A stretch of DNA of 64,000 bases from Trichocoleus sp. (lineage in GTDB: Bacteria > Cyanobacteriota > Cyanobacteriia > Elainellales > Elainellaceae): positions 1-64,000 of the forward strand of contig DATNQD010000027.1 of NCBI GenBank assembly GCA_036702865.1. The letters run 5' to 3'. The notes beneath the pieces were generated by a model. It had not been told where the DNA came from and did not search any database. It saw only the letters and a program-made list of their open reading frames with translations. Position numbers and translations under genes: made by a program. Shown here one piece after another: positions 44,591 through 53,445 of this stretch; the first letter of the stretch is position 1; every line of letters starts with the position of its first letter.

Positions 44591-45418
44591 CTATTGCGCG
44601 GATGCTCTTGCTGCCTGCTGCTGGTTTGAGTACATCGCACGGAGGACTAAAGCCGGGTCAACCCAGTTGCTATCATACTTTAAGCCCCAATGCAGGTGTG
44701 GTCCGGTTGTCCGTCCGGTCATGCCAACTCTCCCAATTCTTGCTCCTGCTGCAATCGGCTGACCCACCTGGATTTGCAGCCCACCTTCGCGATCGAGCAT
44801 ATAGCGCCCATTCTGGTCTTCCTCAACGTGACCCTGCATGTGGCAATAAATATGCGTCCAGTGACCTGACTCCACAACAACAGATGTACCGCAGTTGGTG
44901 TCATCTGTGACTTCAACAATTTTTCCTGCCCACCAGTTCCGCACATAGCTGCCTTCTGGAGCTGCCATATCAAGACCGTAGTGAAACTCTTGAGTATAGC
45001 CACCTGTTGCTGAATTGCGATAGCCGAAGGGCGAGGTATATGCCTGAAAATTTTCTACTGGGAAGGACGCACCAAACCAGTTCCCTGTTGCGACCTGAAT
45101 CGGATTGATTTGAGAAACTGGCTGCTGCGGATCATTTGCAGTACCAATATTGCGTGCCACAGTCTGAGAATGGTCAGTTGTCGATCGAACTCCGAAGTCA
45201 AGCGTGTTGCTTTGAGCGGATGGCGCGACTGGCGCAAGTGTCTTGGATTGCGGCAATGGACTCGGTAGGGGAGATGACAGGAAACTGGGAATGGGCAGAC
45301 TATTCAGATCCAGTGCTTTGACCATTTTTTCTCCCGTTTCGAGGACAACCAGGCTACATAAACTAACGCCTGCCAGGAGAAAGAGCTTGCCTAAATGTTT
45401 CACTTTTTTCTGCATCAT
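44591..45418 (-). CDS. M23 (LytM) family metallopeptidase, membrane-anchored
   Basis: A 275-residue probable cell-wall hydrolase. An N-terminal hydrophobic segment (LGKLFLLAGVSLCSLVVLET) anchors or exports it, then a Ser/Pro-rich linker reaches the LytM domain at about 135-262. The zinc ligands are visible in EFHYGLDMAAPEG (His and Asp) and GRTTGPHLHWGLKYDSNWVD (His-x-His), and the fold opens with AYTSPFGYR. All four expected residues are present, so peptidoglycan peptide cleavage is likely. It faces ycf39 across a 230-base gap, convergent. Confidence 0.92.
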   Translation of the reverse strand: MMQKKVKHLGKLFLLAGVSLCSLVVLETGEKMVKALDLNSLPIPSFLSSPLPSPLPQSKTLAPVAPSAQSNTLDFGVRSTTDHSQTVARNIGTANDPQQPVSQINPIQVATGNWFGASFPVENFQAYTSPFGYRNSATGGYTQEFHYGLDMAAPEGSYVRNWWAGKIVEVTDDTNCGTSVVVESGHWTHIYCHMQGHVEEDQNGRYMLDREGGLQIQVGQPIAAGARIGRVGMTGRTTGPHLHWGLKYDSNWVDPALVLRAMYSNQQQAARASAQ

Positions 45419-46193
45419 TTCGATCGCGGGGACTTCTGTTCGACTTCCTCACCGTTTCAACCACTCGTGAGCCGAGTCAGAGATAACGAATTTCAGGTTT
45501 TTTCAGGTTTTGAAAGCTGAGTGCATCAACCCAGTACCTTAACAGAAATTCATCTTGCTGAAAATGAAGTTTTTGTCATTTTTAAAGACAGTCAAAATAA
45601 TTTGTCAAAGGTAGCCAGAGATAGGATTGACGCGTTCCAAAATTACGCTAAATGCAAGTTGCCCCTCCTAGAATAATTCAGCTTTGAACGAATGTACTGA
45701 GAATTTGACGAACAATTTGATGAACTTTGTTGTAGCAGGGATGAGGCATTGATGGGTGGGCATTAAGCGGTCTGTCTAGGGAGTCGTTGACGAACTAAGA
45801 AGACTGACGAAAAAAACTTCCGTTTGTCTCCCAATTCATGTCAAACCAGACGACCGCTTAAACTATACTTAACACTACGTAATGGATAGGGTGCGTCTAG
45901 GGCAGCTCGGTGGTCGGTGCTCAGAAATAATTTCCCTTTGAAAGTAGGTGCATTGAAACCTCCGTTAGGTTTTGGCGAGAATTTTGGGCAAGAATTAAAG
46001 AGAACTGCGATAAACGTGAAAAAACGATAAACCTGAGCGGTTTTTTCTGAACCTGGGGTTTCAACTTGTGGGAATTGGGATACACCGATAACGGGGGTAT
46101 TGTATCCGTCGAGCAAATGAGTGGAGCAAATAAATTGTCGTTGCTCCTCCTGTCTTTGTCGAATCAAATCTAAATGCACTGAGCAATGCTGCC
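45419..46193. other. Long gap upstream of the adenylate cyclase gene
   Basis: About 775 bases between two divergent genes. No convincing gene is present; the longest frame (45841-46179, minus) has no recognisable feature. TATACT at 45864-45869 is a possible -10 box for the cyclase. The sequence is AT-richer than the genes around it. A long, regulated leader is possible. Confidence 0.4.
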
Positions 46194-48635
46194 ATGACGA
46201 ATGCTTCGCAGAACATGCTGATGGCTTTCTCGCAGGCCAACCTCAAAGGCGGGTTGAGCGATCGAGTGCAGGAACTTCCGCTAGAGCGCTTCCGGGAGCT
46301 TTTAGAGCAAATTACAGGCGAATTTCAGCACTTTCTCCAGGCGATCGATCTAATCAACAACGAAGCTCTGGAAACGCTGCTTGAGCAGATTTTGGAAGCT
46401 TTCACGCTCAAGATTGGGCAACTGTTGGATGCCGATCGCACCACGATTTTCCTGGTAGATGAAGAAAAAGAGCAGCTCTGGTCAAGAATTGCTCATGGCG
46501 CGGATGGAAAACCGCTGGATATTCGGCTGCCGCTCAAAACGGGAATTGCAGGATATGTAGCCGCGACCGGAAAGTGTTTGAACATTGCCGATGCTTATGG
46601 TCATCCGATGTTTAATCAGGAGGTCGATCGAGAGACTGGCTATGTGACGCGCAACATTCTCTGTATGCCCATTTTCAGTGGCAAGAAGCAGGTTGTGGCA
46701 GTTGTGCAATTGCTCAACAAAAAGACAGGTACAGCCTTTGATCAGCGGGACGAATACCTGTTTCGAGAATTTGCTGCCTCAATGGGGATTATTCTAGAAA
46801 GCTGTAACTCTTTCTATATTGCCGCCCGTAATCAGCGAGGCGTTGCGGCATTGCTCAAAGCTACTTCCTGCCTGGGGCAGAGCCTCGACCTGGAAAAAAC
46901 GCTGCGTGTGGTGATGGAAGAAGCCCGAAATTTGATGCAGGCAGACCGCAGTACGCTCTTTCTGGTTGATCGCCAAGTGGGGCAACTCTGGTCGAAGGTG
47001 GCGAAGGCAGATGGGCAGACGATGATGGAAATTCGGATTCCTGCCGATCGCGGGATTGCCGGGTATGTGGCTTCGACGCGTCAAACGCTGAACATTCCCG
47101 ATGCCTATGCCGACCCGCGTTTTGATTCCACTGTCGATCGCAAAACGGGCTATGTAACTCGCAATATTCTTTGTATGCCAGTCTACAACTCCGAGAGTGA
47201 GTTAATTGGCGTGACGCAGCTCATCAACAAACATCAGGGTACGTTTACCGCTTCCGATGAAGAGTTTATGCGAGCGTTTAACATCCAGGCAGGGGTAGCG
47301 CTGGAGAATGCTCAACTGTTTCAAACGGTATTACTGGAAAAGCAGTATCAAAAAGACATTCTCGAAAGTCTCTCGGATGCGGTGATCTCAACGGATATGC
47401 AGGGCAGGATTGTCACGATCAATGATGCAGCCCTGCAACTGTTAGGCTGCCCCAATGTGGTAGAACAGGGGCGAGTTGCGTTGGAAAGATGCTCTACATC
47501 GCTGGTTGGTCGCCTGGTTTGGGAAGTTGTGCCGATCGAGGCATTGCAGGTAAGACTGAAAGAGAGCTTGGAGCATGGGAAGCGGCAGTATTTGCCAGAG
47601 CAAAGTTTGATTTTTGGTGTGCCTTTGTGGAATAGCTCAGAGTTGGAAAGAGGGGCGATCGAACGCAGCATTAATCTGACGGTGAATCCGCTCCGTAACC
47701 CAGCAGGTGAAGTGCGAGGTGGATTAGTGGTTCTGGAAGATATCAGCCAGGAAAAACGGATGAAAGCCACAATGTATCGCTATATGACACCGGGAGTAGC
47801 GGAGCGAGTCATGGCGCTGGGTGAAGATGGCTTGATGGAAGGCGAACGCAAAGAAGTTACGATTCTCTTCTCTGATATTCGGGGTTATACGTCACTGACC
47901 GAAAAGATGGAGGCGGCAGAAGTCGTTTCGCTGCTCAACAATTATTTTGAAACGATGGTGGAGGCAGTCTTCAACTTTGAAGGCACACTCGACAAATTCA
48001 TTGGTGATGCACTAATGGCAGTCTTTGGTGCACCCCTGCCGCTCGAAAATCATGCTTGGATGTCGGTACAGTCTGCCTTAGATATGCGCCGACGTTTGGC
48101 TGAGTTTAATCGAAAACGGCAGCACAGCGGCCATGTCCCCATTCGAGTTGGAATTGGCATTAGTTCGGGCGAAGTTGTCTCTGGAAACATTGGCTCCCAA
48201 AAACGGATGGACTATACCGTAATTGGGGATGGCGTTGATATTAGCTCTCGCTTGGAAGGAGTCACAAAGGAATACGGCTGCGACATCATTTTGAGCGAGT
48301 TTACCTATAACCTCTGCAAAGACAAAATTTGGGTTCGCGAACTCGATTGCATCCGGGTCAAAGGCAAAACCAAGCCAGTAGTAATTTATGAACTGCTGGA
48401 CGATCGCCAACACCCGCTCGATTCGATGATGCAAGAATTTCTGGAGCTTTATCAGGCGGGTCGAATGGCTTACACCGACGGGGCATTTGGGCAAGCGATC
48501 CGGTACTTCCAGCAGGCACAACGGCTGCGAAGCGACGATCGAGCGATCGAGGTGCATCTAGAGCGATCAAAAACCTATTTGATGAGCCCCCCACCTGCTG
48601 ATTGGGATGGAGTGTATACGATGCTGAACAAGTAG
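46194..48635 (+). CDS. CyaB-type adenylate cyclase: GAF-GAF-PAS-cyclase (class IIIb)
   Basis: An 813-residue soluble cAMP-producing enzyme. Two GAF domains (about 50-210 and 225-395) each end in an NK-x-F-x3-DE motif (NKKTGTAFDQRDEY; NKHQGTFTASDEEF), the sign of cyclic-nucleotide-binding GAFs. A PAS (about 400-520) and the cyclase domain (about 555-735) follow. The metal aspartates are in ILFSDIRGYTSLTE and FIGDALMAVFG; the purine-selecting pair is Lys in TLDKFIGDA and Thr in MDYTVIGDG, as in class IIIb adenylate (not guanylate) cyclases. A TPR-like tail ends the protein. The layout matches Anabaena CyaB1/CyaB2, activated by cAMP. Confidence 0.92.
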   Translation: MTNASQNMLMAFSQANLKGGLSDRVQELPLERFRELLEQITGEFQHFLQAIDLINNEALETLLEQILEAFTLKIGQLLDADRTTIFLVDEEKEQLWSRIAHGADGKPLDIRLPLKTGIAGYVAATGKCLNIADAYGHPMFNQEVDRETGYVTRNILCMPIFSGKKQVVAVVQLLNKKTGTAFDQRDEYLFREFAASMGIILESCNSFYIAARNQRGVAALLKATSCLGQSLDLEKTLRVVMEEARNLMQADRSTLFLVDRQVGQLWSKVAKADGQTMMEIRIPADRGIAGYVASTRQTLNIPDAYADPRFDSTVDRKTGYVTRNILCMPVYNSESELIGVTQLINKHQGTFTASDEEFMRAFNIQAGVALENAQLFQTVLLEKQYQKDILESLSDAVISTDMQGRIVTINDAALQLLGCPNVVEQGRVALERCSTSLVGRLVWEVVPIEALQVRLKESLEHGKRQYLPEQSLIFGVPLWNSSELERGAIERSINLTVNPLRNPAGEVRGGLVVLEDISQEKRMKATMYRYMTPGVAERVMALGEDGLMEGERKEVTILFSDIRGYTSLTEKMEAAEVVSLLNNYFETMVEAVFNFEGTLDKFIGDALMAVFGAPLPLENHAWMSVQSALDMRRRLAEFNRKRQHSGHVPIRVGIGISSGEVVSGNIGSQKRMDYTVIGDGVDISSRLEGVTKEYGCDIILSEFTYNLCKDKIWVRELDCIRVKGKTKPVVIYELLDDRQHPLDSMMQEFLELYQAGRMAYTDGAFGQAIRYFQQAQRLRSDDRAIEVHLERSKTYLMSPPPADWDGVYTMLNK

Positions 48636-48698
48636 TGCGATATGCAACGAGTAGTGGTGTAAATCGTGGTGCAAAAAGCTTGCCCTGCGTTAAGCAAG

Positions 48699-50723
48699 TC
48701 AACGAGCTGCAACTTCCGGGCGACGACCAGGCAATACGATCGGATCATCATCGATCGACAGTAAAAACTGAATCAGATCGGTCTGGTCTTGGGGTGTAAA
48801 ACCTGCCTTTTGATCCACCCAATAGTTATGTCCACTGCCGTCTGAGTTAATTGCCTGCAAATCAGGATTTCGACGATTCGCTGTCACAGCCGCTTCCCGC
48901 AAACGGCGATCGACCAGGACGCGCAAACTCGCTTCAGGGTCAGGTTCAATTCGCTTCATCCAGGTTCCATCTAGCCCCATTTCGTCGGGATTAGCGACAG
49001 TATACCAGCCTTCTTCACTGGGTTTCAGGGCATTGGCACTGGCAGCAACACCGCCATCATGTAGATAAGGAGCACTGAGATAAAGCCCAATCAAACTGGC
49101 AACTTTGTAACCGCCTGCGGGATTATTCATCGCTAAGGCAAGCTCCAGATCGGCTCTGGGCGTGATGTCAGTCGGTACATCGAGAACTGGAGGATCAGGC
49201 GGCAGGGGAACCGTGAGGCTAGGCGGATAGGTTTGTGGTGCGGTGAAGATTCGCGGCAGTTTGGACAAAGCGACTGCCCTTGAAGGTTGCGCCTTCAGCT
49301 TGATTTCACCAATAACATGATGATTAGTAAAGTATCGTCCAACATGACAGCTAATACAGCCTGCTTGCTCAAAGACTTTTGCACCTTGTTGCAAGCTGTC
49401 TACACTAGCGATCGGCTCGTGTGGGGGTGGGGCAAGCGTGTTCTGATAAGCAGACATGCCGTTCAGTTGCTCTGCAACAGGCAGTCCGGGAGAACTTGCC
49501 ATTAAGCCATCGGGAGCGATCGGAGAACCCTTGGGATAGCCAGGCATTCGGATGACTTCATTCAAACCAGGCTGACCGGGCGTGGGGTCAATGCGATCGA
49601 AAAAGTCAGAGGGTTTTGTGCCTTCGGGCAAGCGAAACTGAGGGTTGGCGGCATTTTGCAGCATCACGCCTAAATAAGTTTCTTTATCGATGCCCAGCAA
49701 TGGCAGACTCGCATCAGCTCCGGTAGAAGGATCAGAGTTTGTGGCATGAACGTTATTGTTCAATGTGCTCAAGCCATGAAACCAGCCCACGGCAGCAAAG
49801 CCGCTCCAGCCATAAGGATAAGCTTCGTGCGTATAAGAAGAAGGATTTTGAGCCGGATTATTGTTGTTGTCAGGAGAGGAATCAAAATTTCCGGGCGACC
49901 AAGCAAGAAACTGAGCATCGACCGCATCTTCAAAGGCTTTTGCATCGGGTAGTTTGGCAGTTTTCCCAGCCGCATTAATGTAAGTTCGATCACCCTCTGG
50001 CATTGATAAGGGCTTGGCTCCGGTTTGACGGAACATTGCAGCAGAATTGGTGGCAAATGCCAGCAGTAAGCCTGAATCAAAATCTGCGTTCGGCGCACCT
50101 TCCATAATTTTCCCGGTTGCCGGATCGACTGCCGCGTGACAGGCAGCACAGGTCATGCCCATTTGAATTTTGCCGCTTCGCTTGTGCAACTGCACGCCCA
50201 ACGGGATCAAAGCACCCTTCGGAATATCTAAACCTGTATCAAGAAGTTGTCCTTTCTGGAAGTTGCGTCCCCCGATCGTCACGTCTTCATCCAGCCTCAC
50301 GCGAAGATTGGTCGTCGGTTTACCACCCAAAGCGATGATCGCTCGCGTCAAATTCTTGAGGTTAATTGCGCCATCGATCGCGCCCAGCACATCGGTGAAA
50401 AAGTATTCGTTGCCGAAGGTTTCGGTATAAAACGCTTTGCGCCCCAGATTGATTAGATCTTCTGTGACTTCAACTGCGCCATTCTCGCGGCTTAGCTGTT
50501 GCTGCCCGGTTTCGGTTTGCAGCAGGCGATCAGCTTCTGTAACACTGACAACCCGACCCATCAGATCATAAGATCCAACCCCCGCAGGGGCAGCCTGTGT
50601 GATCGGTGTCAAGGTATTGCTCAGCTTAGGAGCTGTTCCAGGTAGGGCAAGCTCTGCCCGATAGCCCAATAATCCAACAAAGCCCAACAGCGACAGCAAT
50701 ACCAGAATTCGACCGAAGCGCAT
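48699..50723 (-). CDS. Exported diheme c-type cytochrome of the peroxidase/RoxA-like superfamily
   Basis: A 674-residue protein with an uncleaved anchor or signal peptide (ILVLLSLLGFVGLLGYRAEL). Two CxxCH heme sites are seen: GMTCAACHAAVDP (about residues 190-194) and QAGCISCHVGRYF (about 455-459). Large loops separate them, as in diheme peroxidases and the rubber oxygenase RoxA, which has a similar length and a similarly placed first heme. The C-terminal region has APYLHDGGVAASANALKPSE, a motif common to the MauG/CcpA group. Reaction unknown; peroxidase or oxidative cleavage are both inference. It converges on the adenylate cyclase (63 bases). Confidence 0.82.
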   Translation of the reverse strand: MRFGRILVLLSLLGFVGLLGYRAELALPGTAPKLSNTLTPITQAAPAGVGSYDLMGRVVSVTEADRLLQTETGQQQLSRENGAVEVTEDLINLGRKAFYTETFGNEYFFTDVLGAIDGAINLKNLTRAIIALGGKPTTNLRVRLDEDVTIGGRNFQKGQLLDTGLDIPKGALIPLGVQLHKRSGKIQMGMTCAACHAAVDPATGKIMEGAPNADFDSGLLLAFATNSAAMFRQTGAKPLSMPEGDRTYINAAGKTAKLPDAKAFEDAVDAQFLAWSPGNFDSSPDNNNNPAQNPSSYTHEAYPYGWSGFAAVGWFHGLSTLNNNVHATNSDPSTGADASLPLLGIDKETYLGVMLQNAANPQFRLPEGTKPSDFFDRIDPTPGQPGLNEVIRMPGYPKGSPIAPDGLMASSPGLPVAEQLNGMSAYQNTLAPPPHEPIASVDSLQQGAKVFEQAGCISCHVGRYFTNHHVIGEIKLKAQPSRAVALSKLPRIFTAPQTYPPSLTVPLPPDPPVLDVPTDITPRADLELALAMNNPAGGYKVASLIGLYLSAPYLHDGGVAASANALKPSEEGWYTVANPDEMGLDGTWMKRIEPDPEASLRVLVDRRLREAAVTANRRNPDLQAINSDGSGHNYWVDQKAGFTPQDQTDLIQFLLSIDDDPIVLPGRRPEVAAR

Positions 50724-50999
50724 AAATTACAAGGGTTAGAACGCTGTCAGTTTAACGAAGGCATTGACTCGCTCCATCTATCATCGGTTGAGAGTTGATG
50801 TTGCTTTTGCCTGCTCTCGATCGATTCAGTACAGCTCACGCAAATTTGAGGATTCCTTAACCTGAAACGCCTGCATAGACGAAATTGATTGAAATTTCTG
50901 TAATCAGAGCTACGACTCCTTTCCGGTGTTTCCCGATCGCCGTTAGGATATGGAAGGTGTTTGCTAGTCCTTTTGAATGATTTTGTTGAAGGAGCAACG

Positions 51000-51143
51000 A
51001 TGGATAAAAAACTCAACGTAGCGCAGCCGTCTTCCCAAATTCAGTCTGACTCTGTGGGTGAGCTTGACTTTGAGCAGTGGTCGAGGTTAGTCAAGCGTCA
51101 AATGATTGCTTCTTTGCGCAAACGTCAGCCTGAACTTGGATAA
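51000..51143 (+). CDS. Small conserved-looking protein of 47 residues
   Basis: A short gene starting at ATG 51000 behind a good ribosome site (GGAG, 6 bases spacing). It encodes MDKKLNVAQPSSQIQSDSVG followed by the helical ELDFEQWSRLVKRQMIASLR and KRQPELG. A longer frame begins at 50961, but the ribosome site favours 51000. The amphipathic basic helix may bind nucleic acid or a partner. Not recognised. It is divergent from the diheme cytochrome gene. Confidence 0.55.
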   Translation: MDKKLNVAQPSSQIQSDSVGELDFEQWSRLVKRQMIASLRKRQPELG

Positions 51144-51715
51144 TCTTGAGTTTTTTAGTGCTGCTCTGGTTCTAAGCCTGCTTCGCTGCGATCGCAGTTG
51201 TGAGTTGCTGATAAAACCCCTTTTGCCGCTTCCGTCGCTTCTCAGGCAATGCCTAGTTCAGCCAAATCTTTGGTCAAGATTGAACCGGGGAAAAGATCCA
51301 TATGTTAGATGGTTCTACAGCGGTAGAAATAGTCACTCTCACAAACTGCGATCAAAAAGCGATTTGTCTTTTGAGAAGCATTCCGTCTTGCCAATCTAGT
51401 TACAATAGCAAGTAATGCCTACCAACAGGTCTGGTGTTTCTTCTCACCAGAAACAGGGAACAATGTGGAAACGCTGTTATCCGTTATTAGGATTGCGGGA
51501 TAGCCCTGCCTAACAACAATTGAAGATTCTGTTGATTTACGCTGATAGATCCACCCCTATTAAAATTCGTCCTGATCAGAGTTGCGTTTTTAATAAACCA
51601 CCTGGCTGCCATCAATCGCTATAAATCTTCCTGAACTACTACAACTTTGCGTAACACTGGCTTAGCAGAACATAGCTTGGCAGAATATGGCTTAGCAGAT
51701 ATAGGAGAAAGCTTG
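51144..51715. other. Gap before the hybrid kinase, with a hairpin-rich stretch
   Basis: About 570 bases with no convincing protein gene. Between 51400 and 51510, TACAAT (a possible -10) is followed by a 7-bp hairpin TCTGGTG (51430-51436) / CACCAGA (51445-51451), the short motifs GGGAACA and TGGAAAC, and a GCTGTTATCC...GGGATAGCCC structure. This might be a small RNA gene or the kinase leader. No U-tailed terminator ends it. Confidence 0.3.
51659..51702. repeat. Short imperfect tandem repeat upstream of the hybrid kinase
   Basis: The motif GGCTTAGCAGA (or AGCTTGGCAGA) occurs three times: TGGCTTAGCAGAACAT, AGCTTGGCAGAATAT and GGCTTAGCAGATATAGG. The last lies directly against the AGGAG ribosome site of the kinase. 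Translated in frame it reads as repeated LAE/LAD, but the region is outside the preferred coding start. Confidence 0.6.
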
Positions 51716-52858
51716 ATGGCACCTGCAAAAATCCTCATTGTTGAGGATGAGACAATTATTGCCATGGGAATTGAGCAAAGCTTGCAAGAGGCAGGCTATG
51801 AGATTTGTGGGCTTTGCAATACAGGTGAAAAAGCGTTAGATGCCCTTGCTGCTCTTCAGCCTGATTTAGTCTTAATGGATATTCGTTTGGCAGGCACTTT
51901 AGATGGCGTCGAGACTGCCGATCGAGTTCGCAAAATCTGTCAGTTGCCAGTGGTATTTTTAACGGCAATGAACGATTCATCGACGCTTAAACGTGCCAAA
52001 CTTGCCGAGCCTTTCGGCTATGTCATTAAGCCCTGTGATGACTATGAGTTGGTTGCAGCCATTGAAATCGCTCTAGCCCGCCACAAAGCTGAAACGGCAA
52101 TCCGCTGTGCCCTGGATCGAGAAAAAGAGTTGCGTGATCTGAAGTCTCGTTTTGTCTCAATTCTGTCGCATGAGTTCCGCAATCCGCTTAGCTCAATTTT
52201 TCTGACGCAAGAGCTACTCAAAATTCAAGGTAGAACCTGCACCGAGGAGAAGTTTACGAACTACTGCGATCGGATTGGGGATGCCGTCAGTGAAATGAAT
52301 CACTTGATTGATGAAATATTGACCATTGCAGAAACAGAAGCAACGAATTTTGAGTTTTGCCCTGCTCCAGTCAATCTGCTGGAGTTCTGTAAGCTGGTGC
52401 TGGAAAATTTTTATGGAAAAGCTGGAGCATTCCACTATCTCCACTTTACCTATGAGGACTACGATGAAAATCGGTTTCCGCTGCTGGATACAAAGCTGCT
52501 GAACCACATCCTGACGAATCTTCTATCGAATGCCATTAAATATTCTCCGCAAGGGGGTACAGTCATTCTCAGCCTCCGCTGTACAAACCAAAGCATTGAG
52601 TTTCAGGTAAGCGACCAGGGGATTGGCATTCCGCCAGAAGCCCAAGAACGCCTTTTTGAAGCCTTCCAACGGGCACACAATGTAGGCACAATTCGGGGGT
52701 CTGGTTTGGGATTAGCGATCGTGAAGCAGTGCGTCGAGCTTCATAGAGGCGAAATTCAGGTTTTTAGTGACATGGGGATTGGGACAACGTTTGTTGTTCG
52801 TGTGCCTTTGCACTACTCCCTTGCTCAGAAGCTTGGAGAAGCACAATCATCTGTTTAA
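51716..52858 (+). CDS. Response regulator-histidine kinase hybrid (receiver first)
   Basis: A soluble 380-residue protein. Receiver domain at 1-125: acidic pair in ILIVEDETIIAMG, phosphoacceptor in LVLMDIRLAGTLDG (about Asp57), Thr in VVFLTAMNDSS and Lys in YVIKPCDDYEL. The kinase part has the H-box HEFRNPLSSIFLTQELLK, N-box ILTNLLSNAIKYSPQ, and G boxes DQGIGIPPEAQERLFEAFQR and GSGLGLAIVKQCVELH. Receiver-then-kinase order suggests phosphorelay control of its own kinase activity. The ATG at 51716 has an AGGAG site; an earlier in-frame start at 51647 runs through a repeat and is disfavoured. No partner gene is adjacent. Confidence 0.93.
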   Translation: MAPAKILIVEDETIIAMGIEQSLQEAGYEICGLCNTGEKALDALAALQPDLVLMDIRLAGTLDGVETADRVRKICQLPVVFLTAMNDSSTLKRAKLAEPFGYVIKPCDDYELVAAIEIALARHKAETAIRCALDREKELRDLKSRFVSILSHEFRNPLSSIFLTQELLKIQGRTCTEEKFTNYCDRIGDAVSEMNHLIDEILTIAETEATNFEFCPAPVNLLEFCKLVLENFYGKAGAFHYLHFTYEDYDENRFPLLDTKLLNHILTNLLSNAIKYSPQGGTVILSLRCTNQSIEFQVSDQGIGIPPEAQERLFEAFQRAHNVGTIRGSGLGLAIVKQCVELHRGEIQVFSDMGIGTTFVVRVPLHYSLAQKLGEAQSSV

Positions 52859-52888
52859 GAATTCGCCCTGAAAACTCAGGCGATCGAT

Positions 52889-53104
52889 CTAGGGCATTGC
52901 TCCAGTATCCGAGAAGCGGTAGGAAAGCAGAGAGCCAATCACCAGCAGCAGCTGGAACTGCCAGGGAGCGACAACCAGCGTGACAACGAATGCAACGAGT
53001 GCAACAAAAAGACAGCCGATCGCAACTTCTTGGGAATAGACAACCAGTTTCTGAAATAGATAGGCTGTCCCTAGCGTAGTGAAGAGTGCAGTAATAAACA
53101 ACAT
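52889..53104 (-). CDS. Small membrane protein, two helices
   Basis: A 71-residue hydrophobic protein: LFITALFTTLGTAYLFQKLV, then VAIGCLFVALVAFVVTLVVA and PWQFQLLLVIGSLLSYRFSD, ending in TGAMP. Two to three membrane segments are likely. I do not recognise a family. It converges on the hybrid kinase gene (30 bases between stops). Cyanobacterial genomes hold many such proteins; function unknown. Confidence 0.6.
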   Translation of the reverse strand: MLFITALFTTLGTAYLFQKLVVYSQEVAIGCLFVALVAFVVTLVVAPWQFQLLLVIGSLLSYRFSDTGAMP

Positions 53105-53445
53105 TTGCAGATGGTCAAGGGCAATGGTTTAAGAGGCAATACTTCGGTGGGAATGATTTATTAATCTAATTTAATATTCTACATTTGTAAACCTTAACCT
53201 ATGCCATGTCATCCCCCAGGCAGGCGATGCATAATTTTTTTAGTTCAGCCGGTCATTAAACCTGGGGCAGTAACAGAAGCAATTGTTCCTGGCTAGAGGT
53301 AAAAATCTCTACCTCTGTTCGCCTGCAAGAATCCTTGTGGCTTTAGCCTGCTGAGGATGTCAAAACGGATTTTATAATGACGGAGAGCGTTCTTGAGCGA
53401 TCGCTAGTTTGAGTCCTCTGTGTGTTGCGCTTCCTGGAGAACGTC
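53105..53445. other. Gap upstream of the Ycf66-family gene
   Basis: About 340 bases between divergent genes. TATAAT at 53373-53378 is a strong -10 candidate for the Ycf66 gene, 68 bases before its ATG; the -35 is weak. A 7-bp hairpin AGAGGTA/TACCTCT lies near 53294-53316. No gene is seen. Confidence 0.45.

Noticed and set aside
45841-46179. Minus-strand frame of 112 codons in the gap before the adenylate cyclase
   Set aside because: Its translation shows no motif, no good ribosome site precedes it, and it overlaps the probable promoter region of the cyclase.
51106-51399. Plus-strand frame of 97 codons after the small 47-residue gene
   Set aside because: It overlaps the end of that gene in another frame and has unlikely composition; no start signal.
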